Assembly (NCBI GenBank): GCA_023459275.1
Contig: JAEWVC010000028.1
Coordinates: forward strand, 1-28,948
Length of the DNA: 28,948 nt
Direction: 5' to 3'
DNA from: Bacillota bacterium
GTDB taxonomy: Bacteria > Bacillota > Clostridia > Christensenellales > Aristaeellaceae
Position 1 is the first letter of the stretch. Each line of letters begins with the position of its first letter. The notes beneath the pieces were generated by a model. It made no database searches. It worked only from the letters and a program-made list of their open reading frames with translations, and had not been told where the DNA came from. The position numbers were made by a program, and so were the translations under genes. This document shows, piece by piece, positions 7,495 through 14,425 of this stretch.

Positions 7495-7524
7495 ATGATA
7501 CCATATTTCTATCTTTTCCGACAA
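7495..7524 (-). promoter_or_regulatory. Probable promoter of the GH18 gene
   Basis: On the minus strand TTGTCG (7519-7524) and TATCAT (7495-7500) are separated by 18 bases. Each box matches consensus at four or five positions. It gives a leader of about 80 bases if translation starts at the TTG at 7409. Confidence 0.55.
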
Positions 7525-7610
7525 TGTTACATTTTGTATGGGGAAACAAGGCACATGGCGCCGCAACTTTTGAATGAGCCTACATGAAGATTTTGAAGGG
7601 GAGGCGCGGA

Positions 7611-7638
7611 GGGGGCGCTTTTTGCGAAAAGCGCTCCC
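7611..7638. other. GC/AT hairpin just upstream of the udk promoter
   Basis: The arms at 7611-7622 and 7627-7638 contain a perfect GCGCTTTT/AAAAGCGC core with a TGCG loop and one mismatch beyond it. It ends 7 bases before the udk -35 box. It could be an operator or a remnant terminator; no U-tract follows on either strand. Confidence 0.45.
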
Positions 7639-7645
7639 TTCGCCC

Positions 7646-7674
7646 TTGACACGCGGTATTCCCTGCTGTATTGT
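7646..7674 (+). promoter_or_regulatory. Promoter of udk
   Basis: TTGACA (7646-7651) and TATTGT (7669-7674) are separated by 17 bases. Transcription would start about 15-18 bases before the udk ATG, leaving a very short leader with GGGAGAGG. Confidence 0.8.
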
Positions 7675-7697
7675 GTACGGGAATGGGAGAGGATGGC

Positions 7698-8324
7698 ATG
7701 CTGTTTATCGGTATCTGCGGCGCCAGCGGCAGCGGAAAAACGACCCTGGCGCAGGAACTGAGCGCGTCTATCGGCGTGAAATGTACCGTCATCAACCAGG
7801 ATGCCTACTACAGGGATCATCCCAGCCTGTCCTTCGAGGAACGGAGCCTGCTCAACTATGATGAGCCGGAGATCTTCGACCACGACCTGCTGCTAAGCGA
7901 CATGGAAACGCTGCTTGCGGGCGAGCCCATTACCCGGAAGGGGTATGACTACAACCAGCACCGCCGTGCCGACTCCGATGCGCTTATCCTGCCCTGCGAT
8001 GTGCTGATTTTGGAAGGGATCCATGTGTTTTACGATGAGCGGCTGTGCGAAAGGATGTATCTGCGGCTGTATATGAACGTGGAGCCGGATATCTGCCTTT
8101 TGCGGCGCATCCAAAGGGATATTCTGGAGCGCGGGCGGCAGATTGAGGGGATCTCCCACCAGTATCTGACCACCGTCAAGCCCATGTATGACAGATATGT
8201 GCGCAATTACGTCAACCAGGCGGATGTGATCGTAGCCCGGGGCGGAAAAAATGCCAGGATCGTGGATATCCTGGCGGGCTACGTGCGGGACGAGCTGCTC
8301 AGGCGGAGCATGGTTCAGGTATGA
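7698..8324 (+). CDS. udk: Uridine kinase
   Basis: The enzyme phosphorylates uridine and cytidine to UMP and CMP in pyrimidine salvage in the cytoplasm. The 208-residue product opens with LFIGICGASGSGKTTLA, a P-loop at residues 8-16. It continues with VINQDAYYRD, YDEPEIFDHDLL, YDYNQHRR, LILEGIHVFYDERLCE (Walker B-like) and the lid region RRIQRDILERGR, all in the family order and at the usual length. Starts at 7671 (TTG) would lie inside the -10 box, so the ATG at 7698 behind GGGAGAGG is used. It is a single gene transcribed divergently from GH18 and closed by a terminator. Confidence 0.95.
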   Translation: MLFIGICGASGSGKTTLAQELSASIGVKCTVINQDAYYRDHPSLSFEERSLLNYDEPEIFDHDLLLSDMETLLAGEPITRKGYDYNQHRRADSDALILPCDVLILEGIHVFYDERLCERMYLRLYMNVEPDICLLRRIQRDILERGRQIEGISHQYLTTVKPMYDRYVRNYVNQADVIVARGGKNARIVDILAGYVRDELLRRSMVQV

Positions 8325-8349
8325 CAGCCGCAGGATAAAGGATATATAA

Positions 8350-8388
8350 GAAAAAGCGGGACCCGCAATCCGCAGGCCCCGCTTTTTC
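8350..8388. terminator. Bidirectional terminator between udk and the TAEP-repeat gene
   Basis: GAAAAAGCGGG (8350-8360) and CCCGCTTTTTC (8378-8388) form a perfect 11-bp stem. It has an A-run before and a T-run after, so it works in both directions. It serves the two convergent genes. Confidence 0.93.
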
Positions 8389-8403
8389 TATGCTTCCGTT
8401 TTG

Positions 8404-9720
8404 TTATAAAAACTGATTGACGACCGTTTCCTTTTGCGGGAAGTTGATGGTAAGGGTCAGCGCAGTTTCGTCCAGGCTCCATTCCGCACCCAGCATGGTT
8501 TCCATCAGCGTGGGCGACAGGAACAGCTCTTCTCCGGAAACTATAGCCTGGCCTGCAGGAATCTCCACGGGCAGGCCATCCGCCTGGATGTCTACGCCTG
8601 TCACCTGACCGGATGCATCCCTGCTATAGAAAATATACAGCGAATAGCCGTTGGCCGTCACGGTGTAGGCGTCGGGGTTCTGGGCATCGGCAACGCTCTC
8701 CCAGCCAAGCCGGCTGACCAGGGTGGTAAAGGGCAGCATGACAGAGCCATTTGCATCCTGGCTATAGTTCACCGGTCTGCCATCCTCATCCTCCAGCGTT
8801 ATCTCACCATTGACCGTGATCTGGGAATCCGGTATGGGCGAGGGCGCCAAGACAGGTTCCGCAGTAGGTTCGGCTGTAGGTTCTGCCGTGGGCTCAGCCG
8901 TAGGTTCGGCGGTGGGCTCGGCCGTAGGTTCGGCGGTTGGTTCAGCCGTGGGCTCGGCTGTAGGCTCTGCGGTGGGCTCTGCGGTGGGCTCAACGGTGGG
9001 CTCTGCGGTAGGTTCGGCCGTAGGCTCGGCTGTAGGTTCGGCTGTAGGCTCGGCTGTGGGTTCAGCCGTGGGTTCAGCCGTGGGTTCAGCCGTGGGTTCG
9101 GCTGTGGGCTCGGCTGTAGGCTCTGCCGTGGGGGCCACGGTTGGGGATGGTGAAGGGGCAGCCGTCGGGGCCAATGTAGGTGAGGGGCTAGGCGATGGCG
9201 TAGGCGTGGGCGTGGGCGTAGGCGTAGGCGTAGGCGTCGGTGTTGGTGTTGGCGTTGGCGTGGGTGTAGGCGTCGGAGAGGGGGATGCAACATCCACGGG
9301 AGCGTATACCACATCGTAACTCTCATACAAAATGGTCTGGGTACGCGGTCCGGCAATGCCGTCCACGGTCAGGCCATTGTAATACTGGAAGCGTTCCACA
9401 GCGCGCCGTGTCTGGTTTCCAAAGGCGCCGTCAACGGTCCCGGTAAGGTAGCCCAACTCCTTCAGCCGCCTTTGCAGCTTTGTGACCTCCGTACCCCTGG
9501 AGCCCACAGAGAGTGTTTTGTATTCCGGCGAAGGCGTAATGGTGGGGTCCGGGCGGGGGGTGGGAGCCAGCGTAGGCGTTGGGGAGGGCGACGCGGTAGC
9601 CACCACAGGCGTAGGCGTTATGATCGCCGCCGGCGGTATGGTGTCTGGTGCCGTTGTGGTCATCACCGAGGCGGAAAAAACAAGCGACATGTATACCAGC
9701 AACGTTTTGATCAGATCCAT
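8404..9720 (-). CDS. Exported peptidoglycan-binding protein with TAEP repeats and a copper amine oxidase N-terminal-like (stalk) domain
   Basis: The 438-residue protein appears secreted and wall-associated. It has an N-terminal hydrophobic segment (LIKTLLVYMSLVFSASVM), a Pro/Thr linker, then a PG_binding_1 domain (LSVGSRGTEVTKLQRRLKELGYLTGTVDGAFGNQT..., split here into short segments: VGSRGTEVTKLQ, LGYLTGTVDG, AVERFQYYNGL). A Thr-Pro stretch and 23 four-residue units TAEP (one TVEP) follow. The C-terminal about 125 residues (ITVNGEITLED...LPFTTLVSRLG...TLTINF) resemble the copper amine oxidase N-terminal or stalk domain found on Clostridial surface proteins. The ATG at 9720 lies after GGGAGGA; the upstream ATG at 9783 lacks a ribosome binding site. 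It probably anchors to and spans the wall. No catalytic domain is visible. Confidence 0.82.
   Translation of the reverse strand: MDLIKTLLVYMSLVFSASVMTTTAPDTIPPAAIITPTPVVATASPSPTPTLAPTPRPDPTITPSPEYKTLSVGSRGTEVTKLQRRLKELGYLTGTVDGAFGNQTRRAVERFQYYNGLTVDGIAGPRTQTILYESYDVVYAPVDVASPSPTPTPTPTPTPTPTPTPTPTPTPTPTPSPSPSPTLAPTAAPSPSPTVAPTAEPTAEPTAEPTAEPTAEPTAEPTAEPTAEPTAEPTAEPTAEPTVEPTAEPTAEPTAEPTAEPTAEPTAEPTAEPTAEPTAEPTAEPTAEPVLAPSPIPDSQITVNGEITLEDEDGRPVNYSQDANGSVMLPFTTLVSRLGWESVADAQNPDAYTVTANGYSLYIFYSRDASGQVTGVDIQADGLPVEIPAGQAIVSGEELFLSPTLMETMLGAEWSLDETALTLTINFPQKETVVNQFL
8854..9129 (-). repeat. 23 tandem 12-bp units coding TAEP
   Basis: There are exactly 276 bases made of 12-base units, each coding Thr-Ala-Glu-Pro, with one unit coding Thr-Val-Glu-Pro. 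Third positions vary between units, so the repeat is conserved more at protein than at DNA level. It forms an extended acidic spacer in the encoded surface protein. Confidence 0.93.
9190..9281 (-). repeat. 6-bp Thr-Pro coding microsatellite
   Basis: Hexamers of the type GGCGTA/GGCGTG/GGTGTT (plus strand) run in tandem and encode a Thr-Pro stretch with Ser-Pro at both ends. The repeat is a stiff linker between the PG-binding domain and the TAEP array. Tracts like this can change length by slippage. Confidence 0.8.
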
Positions 9721-9802
9721 GGGGTGGCTTCCTCCCTCACCATCGATTTCTGAAAAATAAACGGGTGACACACCCAGTTTCATCCATGGGTAAGCGGCCT
9801 AT

Positions 9803-10510
9803 TCACAGGTGCAGCCTTTTTTTCAACTCCGCCTGGAGGGGTTTGTGGGAATGGATCAAAAACAGCATCAGGGCAATAAAACCGCAGGGAAGCATCACGA
9901 AAGGCGACCAGCTCACCTGCAGCCGGTTAAGCATCTGGCTGGAAACCAGGAGTTCCACCGCCAGGGAAAGCAGCGCCACCAGCGTTAGGATGACGGCGGG
10001 GATAGCCAGATTCTTCAACAGCCGCTGGCGGATACTGGCTGTCACCCCCAGTACCATCAGCGCCGCCAGAATAATCAGCGGAAACACCACCGGGTCAAAC
10101 CACCCGCGCGCGCCGGACACGCTCTCCACCATTTTCAAATATCCGAGCAGCACAGCCGCGTCAATGGCCATGGTGATATAGATACGGTGCTTTTTTACCA
10201 GGATGGGCACCGCCAGCGCCACAAACAACAACACCAAAGCCCCCAGGGGGTACAGTGACCAGGAAAGCCCTCCGCTGAAGAACAGATCCAGCACCACCAG
10301 AATAGCCGCGGGCAGCAGCATGGCCGAGCTGACCAATCCCAGCAGATAGCGCCTGTCGATTTGCAGGTTCTGCTCCGCCGTCCGCGCGGGATAGGGCTTG
10401 GGCGCACGGGGGTTGTAGGGGTGGATGGGGTTTTGCACCGCCGTCCCGCACAGCGGGCACTTTTCCTCCCCGCCGCCAAGTTTTACGCCGCATTCCACAC
10501 AGTAGGACAT
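9803..10510 (-). CDS. Zinc-ribbon, six-helix membrane protein (DUF6320-like)
   Basis: The 235-residue protein starts with a zinc ribbon, Cys4-x2-Cys7 and Cys18-x2-Cys21 (CVECG and CPLCG). A short Pro-rich linker (YNPRAPKPYPART) follows, then six membrane helices at about residues 55-77, 84-104, 111-128, 139-158, 167-188 and 200-221. The tail is basic. Function is unknown. The overall plan and its position 5 bases after a condensation-domain acyltransferase gene match the DUF6320 family as I remember it. The pairing suggests it helps place or deliver the partner enzyme's substrate at the membrane (inference). Confidence 0.72.
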   Translation of the reverse strand: MSYCVECGVKLGGGEEKCPLCGTAVQNPIHPYNPRAPKPYPARTAEQNLQIDRRYLLGLVSSAMLLPAAILVVLDLFFSGGLSWSLYPLGALVLLFVALAVPILVKKHRIYITMAIDAAVLLGYLKMVESVSGARGWFDPVVFPLIILAALMVLGVTASIRQRLLKNLAIPAVILTLVALLSLAVELLVSSQMLNRLQVSWSPFVMLPCGFIALMLFLIHSHKPLQAELKKRLHL

Positions 10511-10515
10511 CTTCT

Positions 10516-11799
10516 CTACTCCTGATTGCTTTCCACCGTCACGGGGATTCCCGCTTCCACCAGAAAGCGTATCGTCTCCCGCTCCAGCGTGGTTTCCCGG
10601 ATGTTTCGCGTAAAAGCCAGCGTCATCTCATCCTTCAGGCTGATGGCGCCGCAGTTGCAGCGGCCTGTGGCGGCCGCGCCCAGAAGCACCTCCGCCTGCG
10701 TGACATACGGCTGCATCGCACTGGGAAGGGTCATGACTCCCAGGTTGGTGATGGTGGTGGTGACGCGGCTCTCCCCCACGCGCTTGAAGATACCGTTCAT
10801 GATCAGGTTCTTTATAAACAGGGGGCAGATACGGATGAAAACATTCCGCTCCGAGGCCACATTGGTGGCGATTCCCGCCGCCAGAAACCGTTTGTCCAGA
10901 TGATAGCGCATATCGTAGTGGATCAGCCGGAGCACTTCCTCAAAAGAGTACGTTCCGTACCGGGGGTCGATGCCCGGGTTGATGAAGAAAGAAAAATTCC
11001 TGAGCGTTCTGGAAGGAAAGTAACTGCGCATATTCACGGGGACAGAAACCTTTACCGGGGATCTCTTGTCCCGCTTGCCATTCTGCTGCACCAGGTAGCA
11101 CACATAAATCATCACGGAGGTCAAATATTCCGTAATGGTGACATCATATGCCTTGGCTGCCTTTTTCAGCGCCTCCACCGGCATCCTGGCTGTGACCACA
11201 TGAAGCGTATGGTACACCTCCCGGGTGGCCGGCAGGTGGTATGCCCGCTTCTCTGTGCGCTTTTGCCGGAACCCCTTGGGCAGTAGGCCGTAGGCGTCCT
11301 CCACTTCTTCCTTGGCGGGCGGCTCACCGATGTCCAGCACGCCGTCGGTACAGGGAATGCTGATCCCCTGCCTGCGAAGGTATTGTGCCACCAGGGTTTT
11401 CAAAAACACAATGCTGCCACTGCCATCCGCGATACCATGGAACATTTCCAGGGAAATCCGGCAGCCGTAATACAGGACCCTGAACAGGTACCCGCCGCTT
11501 TCCTGCCACCGCATGCGGTAGCAGGGATGGCCTTCATCCCGGAGGATGGAGAAGGGCGAAGTGTTTTCCTCTAAATAATACCAAAACGCACCCTTGCGAA
11601 TGCGCACCGCGAAAGAGGGAAAGCGGGGCAGGATATCATTGACCGCCTGCTGCAGCTTAACGGGGTCCACGGGCTCCGTCAGGGACACGGACATACGGTA
11701 CAGGCTTGTCCAGCGGGAATTTTTGATGGCAGGGTACAGCTTTCCCGCATTATCCAGGCGAAACCAGTTTTTAGGGGGCATTTTTAGCATTTTCTCCAC
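10516..11799 (-). CDS. Condensation-domain/alcohol acetyltransferase-like protein
   Basis: The product is about 427 residues and belongs to the broad family of CoA-dependent acyltransferases and NRPS condensation domains. The catalytic HxxxD motif is intact: His121 and Asp125 in MFHGIADGSGS. Supporting segments are FRLDNAGKLYPAI near the start, SVPVNMRSYFPSRTLRNF, and TNLGVMTLP near the C-terminus, the last being typical of the second half of the fold. There is no signal peptide or carrier domain. GTG 11799, ATG 11790 and ATG 11781 are all possible starts; the longest is given. It is the first gene of a two-gene operon with the zinc-ribbon membrane protein. The acyl acceptor cannot be read from the sequence. 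Confidence 0.78.
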   Translation of the reverse strand: MEKMLKMPPKNWFRLDNAGKLYPAIKNSRWTSLYRMSVSLTEPVDPVKLQQAVNDILPRFPSFAVRIRKGAFWYYLEENTSPFSILRDEGHPCYRMRWQESGGYLFRVLYYGCRISLEMFHGIADGSGSIVFLKTLVAQYLRRQGISIPCTDGVLDIGEPPAKEEVEDAYGLLPKGFRQKRTEKRAYHLPATREVYHTLHVVTARMPVEALKKAAKAYDVTITEYLTSVMIYVCYLVQQNGKRDKRSPVKVSVPVNMRSYFPSRTLRNFSFFINPGIDPRYGTYSFEEVLRLIHYDMRYHLDKRFLAAGIATNVASERNVFIRICPLFIKNLIMNGIFKRVGESRVTTTITNLGVMTLPSAMQPYVTQAEVLLGAAATGRCNCGAISLKDEMTLAFTRNIRETTLERETIRFLVEAGIPVTVESNQE

Positions 11800-11834
11800 G
11801 GCCCGCTCGGTTCCTTTCCGCTGCTGACAGGTTG

Positions 11835-11862
11835 ATTATACCATGTTCCGGGCCTTGTGCAA
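11835..11862 (-). promoter_or_regulatory. Promoter of the acyltransferase operon
   Basis: On the minus strand TATAAT (11835-11840) is preceded by TTGCAC (11857-11862) at 16 bases. The start of transcription would be about 30 bases before the first possible start codon. Confidence 0.75.
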
Positions 11863-11903
11863 AGCGTTTCGCCAGGTTAGAGCCTATCCTTAAAAACTTT
11901 ATA

Positions 11904-11932
11904 TTGACCGGCGGACCGCCGCTTGGTATGCT
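11904..11932 (+). promoter_or_regulatory. Promoter of the alpha/beta hydrolase gene
   Basis: TTGACC (11904-11909) and TATGCT (11927-11932) are separated by 17 bases. The spacer begins with the palindrome GGCGG-A-CCGCC (11910-11920), a possible regulator site. The promoter diverges from the one for the acyltransferase operon, about 40 bases away. Confidence 0.7.
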
Positions 11933-11966
11933 GTTGCTGCGGAATTCGCCAATGCGGGAGGAAAGT

Positions 11967-12893
11967 ATGCCCACCAGACGAAGCCAATGGATATTGAATA
12001 CCATCCGCCATAACCGCGCCCTGTTTGACAGGATCAGCGGCCGCATGATGCAGGCGGACGCTCCCGCGGGGCAGGTGGCCGGCCTTCCCATGCTTGGCAC
12101 GCGGGGCACACCGTTGCAAATTGGAGATGTGCCCGCCATTTTGGTATCCCCCCACTGCCTGAAGGACGATAGGTCCGTGATTCTTCACATGCACGGCGGC
12201 GCGTATGTTTCCGGCGGGCTTTTGCAAGCCAGGGTGCTGGCCAGCCATATCGCCGCTGCAAGCTGCCTGAATGTAATGACCTTCGCCTACCGCCTGGCGC
12301 CCGCATACCCGTATCCCGCGCAGCTGAACGATGCGCGGGCCGTGTACTGCCACCTATTGCAGCAGGGGTACGCACCCCAAAGCATCGCCTTTACTGGGGA
12401 AAGCGCCGGCGGAAATCTGGCGTTGGCCCTGGCGCTGGCGCTGAAAAGGGAAGGAAAGCCCCTGCCCGCCTGCCTGAGCCTGCTTTCTCCCTGGGGCGAT
12501 GTGGCGCTTACGGGGGAAAGCTACCGCGAACTCCAGGGCATTGACCCCACCCTGGACCGGGCCACCATTCAAAAAGCCGCTCTGGATTTTCTGGGCGGCG
12601 ATGCTTCCCTTGCCTATGACCCGCTGGTCTCCCCCATTCATGCCGACTTTCACGGCTTCCCGCCGGTACAGATCCATGCGGGCACAAAAGAGTTGCTTTT
12701 GAGTGATGCGGAAACGTTGACGGAAGCCATGCAGCGGGACGAAGTCCAGGTGACGCTCATGCGCTGGGAAGGCATGTGCCATGTGTTCCAGGTGTTCGGC
12801 TTCCCGGAAAGCCGGCTGTCCCTGAAGGAGATCGGGCGGTTTCTGGGGCAACACCTTCTGCCGGAAACCGCCCAAAATGGGCAGGACGCATAA
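11967..12893 (+). CDS. Alpha/beta hydrolase, hormone-sensitive lipase type
   Basis: This is a 308-residue probable cytoplasmic esterase. The oxyanion-hole motif is HGGA (residues 76-79, in HMHGGAYVSGG). The nucleophile elbow is GESAGG with Ser146. The acid is Asp247 in LLLSDAETL, and the base is His272 in MCHVFQVF. This is the HSL (alpha/beta hydrolase fold-3) pattern, and the length is typical. The start at 11967 has GGGAGG 5 bases upstream; earlier in-frame ATGs overlap the promoter. It diverges from the acyltransferase operon, so an ester- or amide-forming enzyme and an esterase sit back to back. The shared substrate idea is an inference. Confidence 0.88.
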   Translation: MPTRRSQWILNTIRHNRALFDRISGRMMQADAPAGQVAGLPMLGTRGTPLQIGDVPAILVSPHCLKDDRSVILHMHGGAYVSGGLLQARVLASHIAAASCLNVMTFAYRLAPAYPYPAQLNDARAVYCHLLQQGYAPQSIAFTGESAGGNLALALALALKREGKPLPACLSLLSPWGDVALTGESYRELQGIDPTLDRATIQKAALDFLGGDASLAYDPLVSPIHADFHGFPPVQIHAGTKELLLSDAETLTEAMQRDEVQVTLMRWEGMCHVFQVFGFPESRLSLKEIGRFLGQHLLPETAQNGQDA

Positions 12894-12971
12894 AAAACAG
12901 CAGCAAGCAATATCCCGGCGGGCAGCCGTCATGCAGGTTCCTTTGTGTGAATTTTTTACTGAGGTATCGCT

Positions 12972-13604
12972 ATGGTTTGGAAAGGCCTCAAATTTGGGAT
13001 GCTGCTGCAATTGGCCGTTGGGCCGATGTGTTTCATGGTGTTTCATACATCGACCACAGACGGTTTTGTATATGGCCTGTATCTTGTATCTGCAATCGCG
13101 CTTGTTGACGCCGTCTATATTGCGTTATCCTGCGCTGGCGTTGCCGCCATCATCAACCGGGCAAGGGTAAAGGCGGCCATGAAGGTGATTGGATGCCTGG
13201 TGCTGGTTTTCTTTGGGGCAAACACAATAGCGGGTGTTTTTGATTTCTCTTTTCTGCCCAATGCCGCCCTGTTCTCCGGCGCATCAAGCAAGAACCTATT
13301 TGTTCAAGGATTGCTGCTTACGGCCTCCAATCCATTGACCATTATTTTTTGGAGCGGAATGTTCTCCACGCAGATGATAGAAAACAAGTGGAACAAAAAG
13401 CAGCTCTTTTTCTTTGCCGCAGGCTGTGTTCTGGCCACGGTCACTTTCTTGACGGCCGTCGCACTTCTGGGAAGTATAGTAAGCGGCTTTTTGCCGCCGG
13501 TTATTATACAAATTCTGAATGTGGCTGTGGGCATTGTGCTGATATTCTTTGGAATAAGGCTGCTGTGCAAAAAGAATACAGAGCAGGCTGCCGCCCGGCA
13601 ATAG
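12972..13604 (+). CDS. LysE family translocator
   Basis: A 210-residue integral membrane protein with about six helices. LysE/RhtB-type proteins export amino acids and related small metabolites. The family N-terminus is seen as LQLAVGPMCFMVFHTS (normally a G-P-x-x-x-x-V segment), followed by GFVYGLYLVSAIALVDAVYIALS. A central NPLTIIFWSGMF corresponds to the conserved N-P-K/L-x-x-x-F/W segment. The ATG follows GAGGTATCGCT. It lies 78 bases after the hydrolase with no clear terminator between, so cotranscription is possible. Substrate is unknown. Confidence 0.85.
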   Translation: MVWKGLKFGMLLQLAVGPMCFMVFHTSTTDGFVYGLYLVSAIALVDAVYIALSCAGVAAIINRARVKAAMKVIGCLVLVFFGANTIAGVFDFSFLPNAALFSGASSKNLFVQGLLLTASNPLTIIFWSGMFSTQMIENKWNKKQLFFFAAGCVLATVTFLTAVALLGSIVSGFLPPVIIQILNVAVGIVLIFFGIRLLCKKNTEQAAARQ

Positions 13605-13619
13605 TGCATTGCAAATACA

Positions 13620-13698
13620 AAAAGGCCATGCCGGACGGGCAGCTCCCTCCTGTTTTCTGCTGCCCGTGGCGTGGGCCTTCCCCTTCCGGGATTTTTTA
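13620..13698. terminator. Long hairpin between lysE-type gene and tcdA
   Basis: Arms of about 21 bases (from AAGGCC at 13622 to GGGCCTT ending at 13679) pair with few mismatches. On the minus strand the stem is followed at once by TTTTTG, a good terminator for tcdA. On the plus strand a T6 run lies about 12 bases beyond the stem. It probably ends both convergent genes. Confidence 0.85.
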
Positions 13699-13705
13699 GC
13701 ATGCC

Positions 13706-14425
13706 TCACCGGATGCCCGCGATATCCTTGATGATCTCTCCGGCCATGATCAGGCCGGCCACGGAGGGAACAAAAGAAATGCTGCCCGGCGTCTGGCGGC
13801 GGACGGAATTTTCCTCCTCCGCTTCCTGCAAGTCCTGCGGCTTCCCAGGCGGTTCTTTGGAATACACAACTTTCAGGGAAGGGATGTTCCTTTTGCGCAA
13901 CTCCGTGCGCATCACCCTGGCCAGGGGGCAAACGGCGGTTTGATAGATGTCCGCCACCTCAAAGCGCGTGGGGTCCAGCTTGTTGCCGGCGCCCATGCTG
14001 CTGATGATCCTGACCCCGGCCAAGGAGGCCCTTTCCACAAGCGCGATCTTCGCGGATACCGTGTCAATGGCGTCCGCCACATAATCATAGGGCGTCAGAT
14101 CAAAGGCGCCGGCATTGTCCGCCGTATAGAACAGCTGATAATCCTGCCCGAGCACCTCCGGGTTGATGGCCAGCATGCGCCGGCGCATCACCTCTACCTT
14201 GGGCTGCCCCACGGTTTCATGGGTGGCAATGAGCTGCCTGTTGATATTGCTCAGGCACACGCGATCACTATCCACCAAATCGATGCGCCCGATGCCGCCC
14301 CGCGCCAGCGCCTCCGCGCAGTAGGAACCCACGCCGCCCACGCCGAACACCGCCACCGACGCCATTTTGAGCTTTTGAACGGCATCCTTCCCCAGCAGAA
14401 GCTCCGTGCGGGAAAATATACTCAA
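13706..14425 (-). CDS. tcdA: tRNA threonylcarbamoyladenosine dehydratase TcdA
   Basis: TcdA is an E1-like enzyme that uses ATP to cyclise t6A at position 37 of ANN-decoding tRNAs to ct6A. The 239-residue protein begins FSRTELLLGKDAVQKL. It has the nucleotide-binding GVGGVGSYCAEALARGGIG (residues 28-33 the core), DLVDSDRVCLSNINRQ, then VADAIDTVSAKIALV and ISSMGAGNKLDPTRFEVADI. These distinguish it from ThiF and MoeB, and the length fits the YgdL/CsdL group. The start overlaps the stop of the HD gene by four bases (ATGA), so the two are translated together. Confidence 0.93.
   Translation of the reverse strand: MSIFSRTELLLGKDAVQKLKMASVAVFGVGGVGSYCAEALARGGIGRIDLVDSDRVCLSNINRQLIATHETVGQPKVEVMRRRMLAINPEVLGQDYQLFYTADNAGAFDLTPYDYVADAIDTVSAKIALVERASLAGVRIISSMGAGNKLDPTRFEVADIYQTAVCPLARVMRTELRKRNIPSLKVVYSKEPPGKPQDLQEAEEENSVRRQTPGSISFVPSVAGLIMAGEIIKDIAGIR

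Noticed and set aside
8854..9129. CRISPR-like array
   Set aside because: The 12-base units are contiguous without spacers and are in frame in a coding gene.
8810..9319. Open frame of Val-Gly-Ser-Ala units on the plus strand
   Set aside because: It is the opposite strand of the TAEP repeat, has no ribosome binding site or promoter, and its regularity comes entirely from the 12-bp array.
9763..9775. GGGTG-TGT-CACCC terminator after the zinc-ribbon gene
   Set aside because: The stem is only 5 bp and the following T-run is interrupted; too weak to list.
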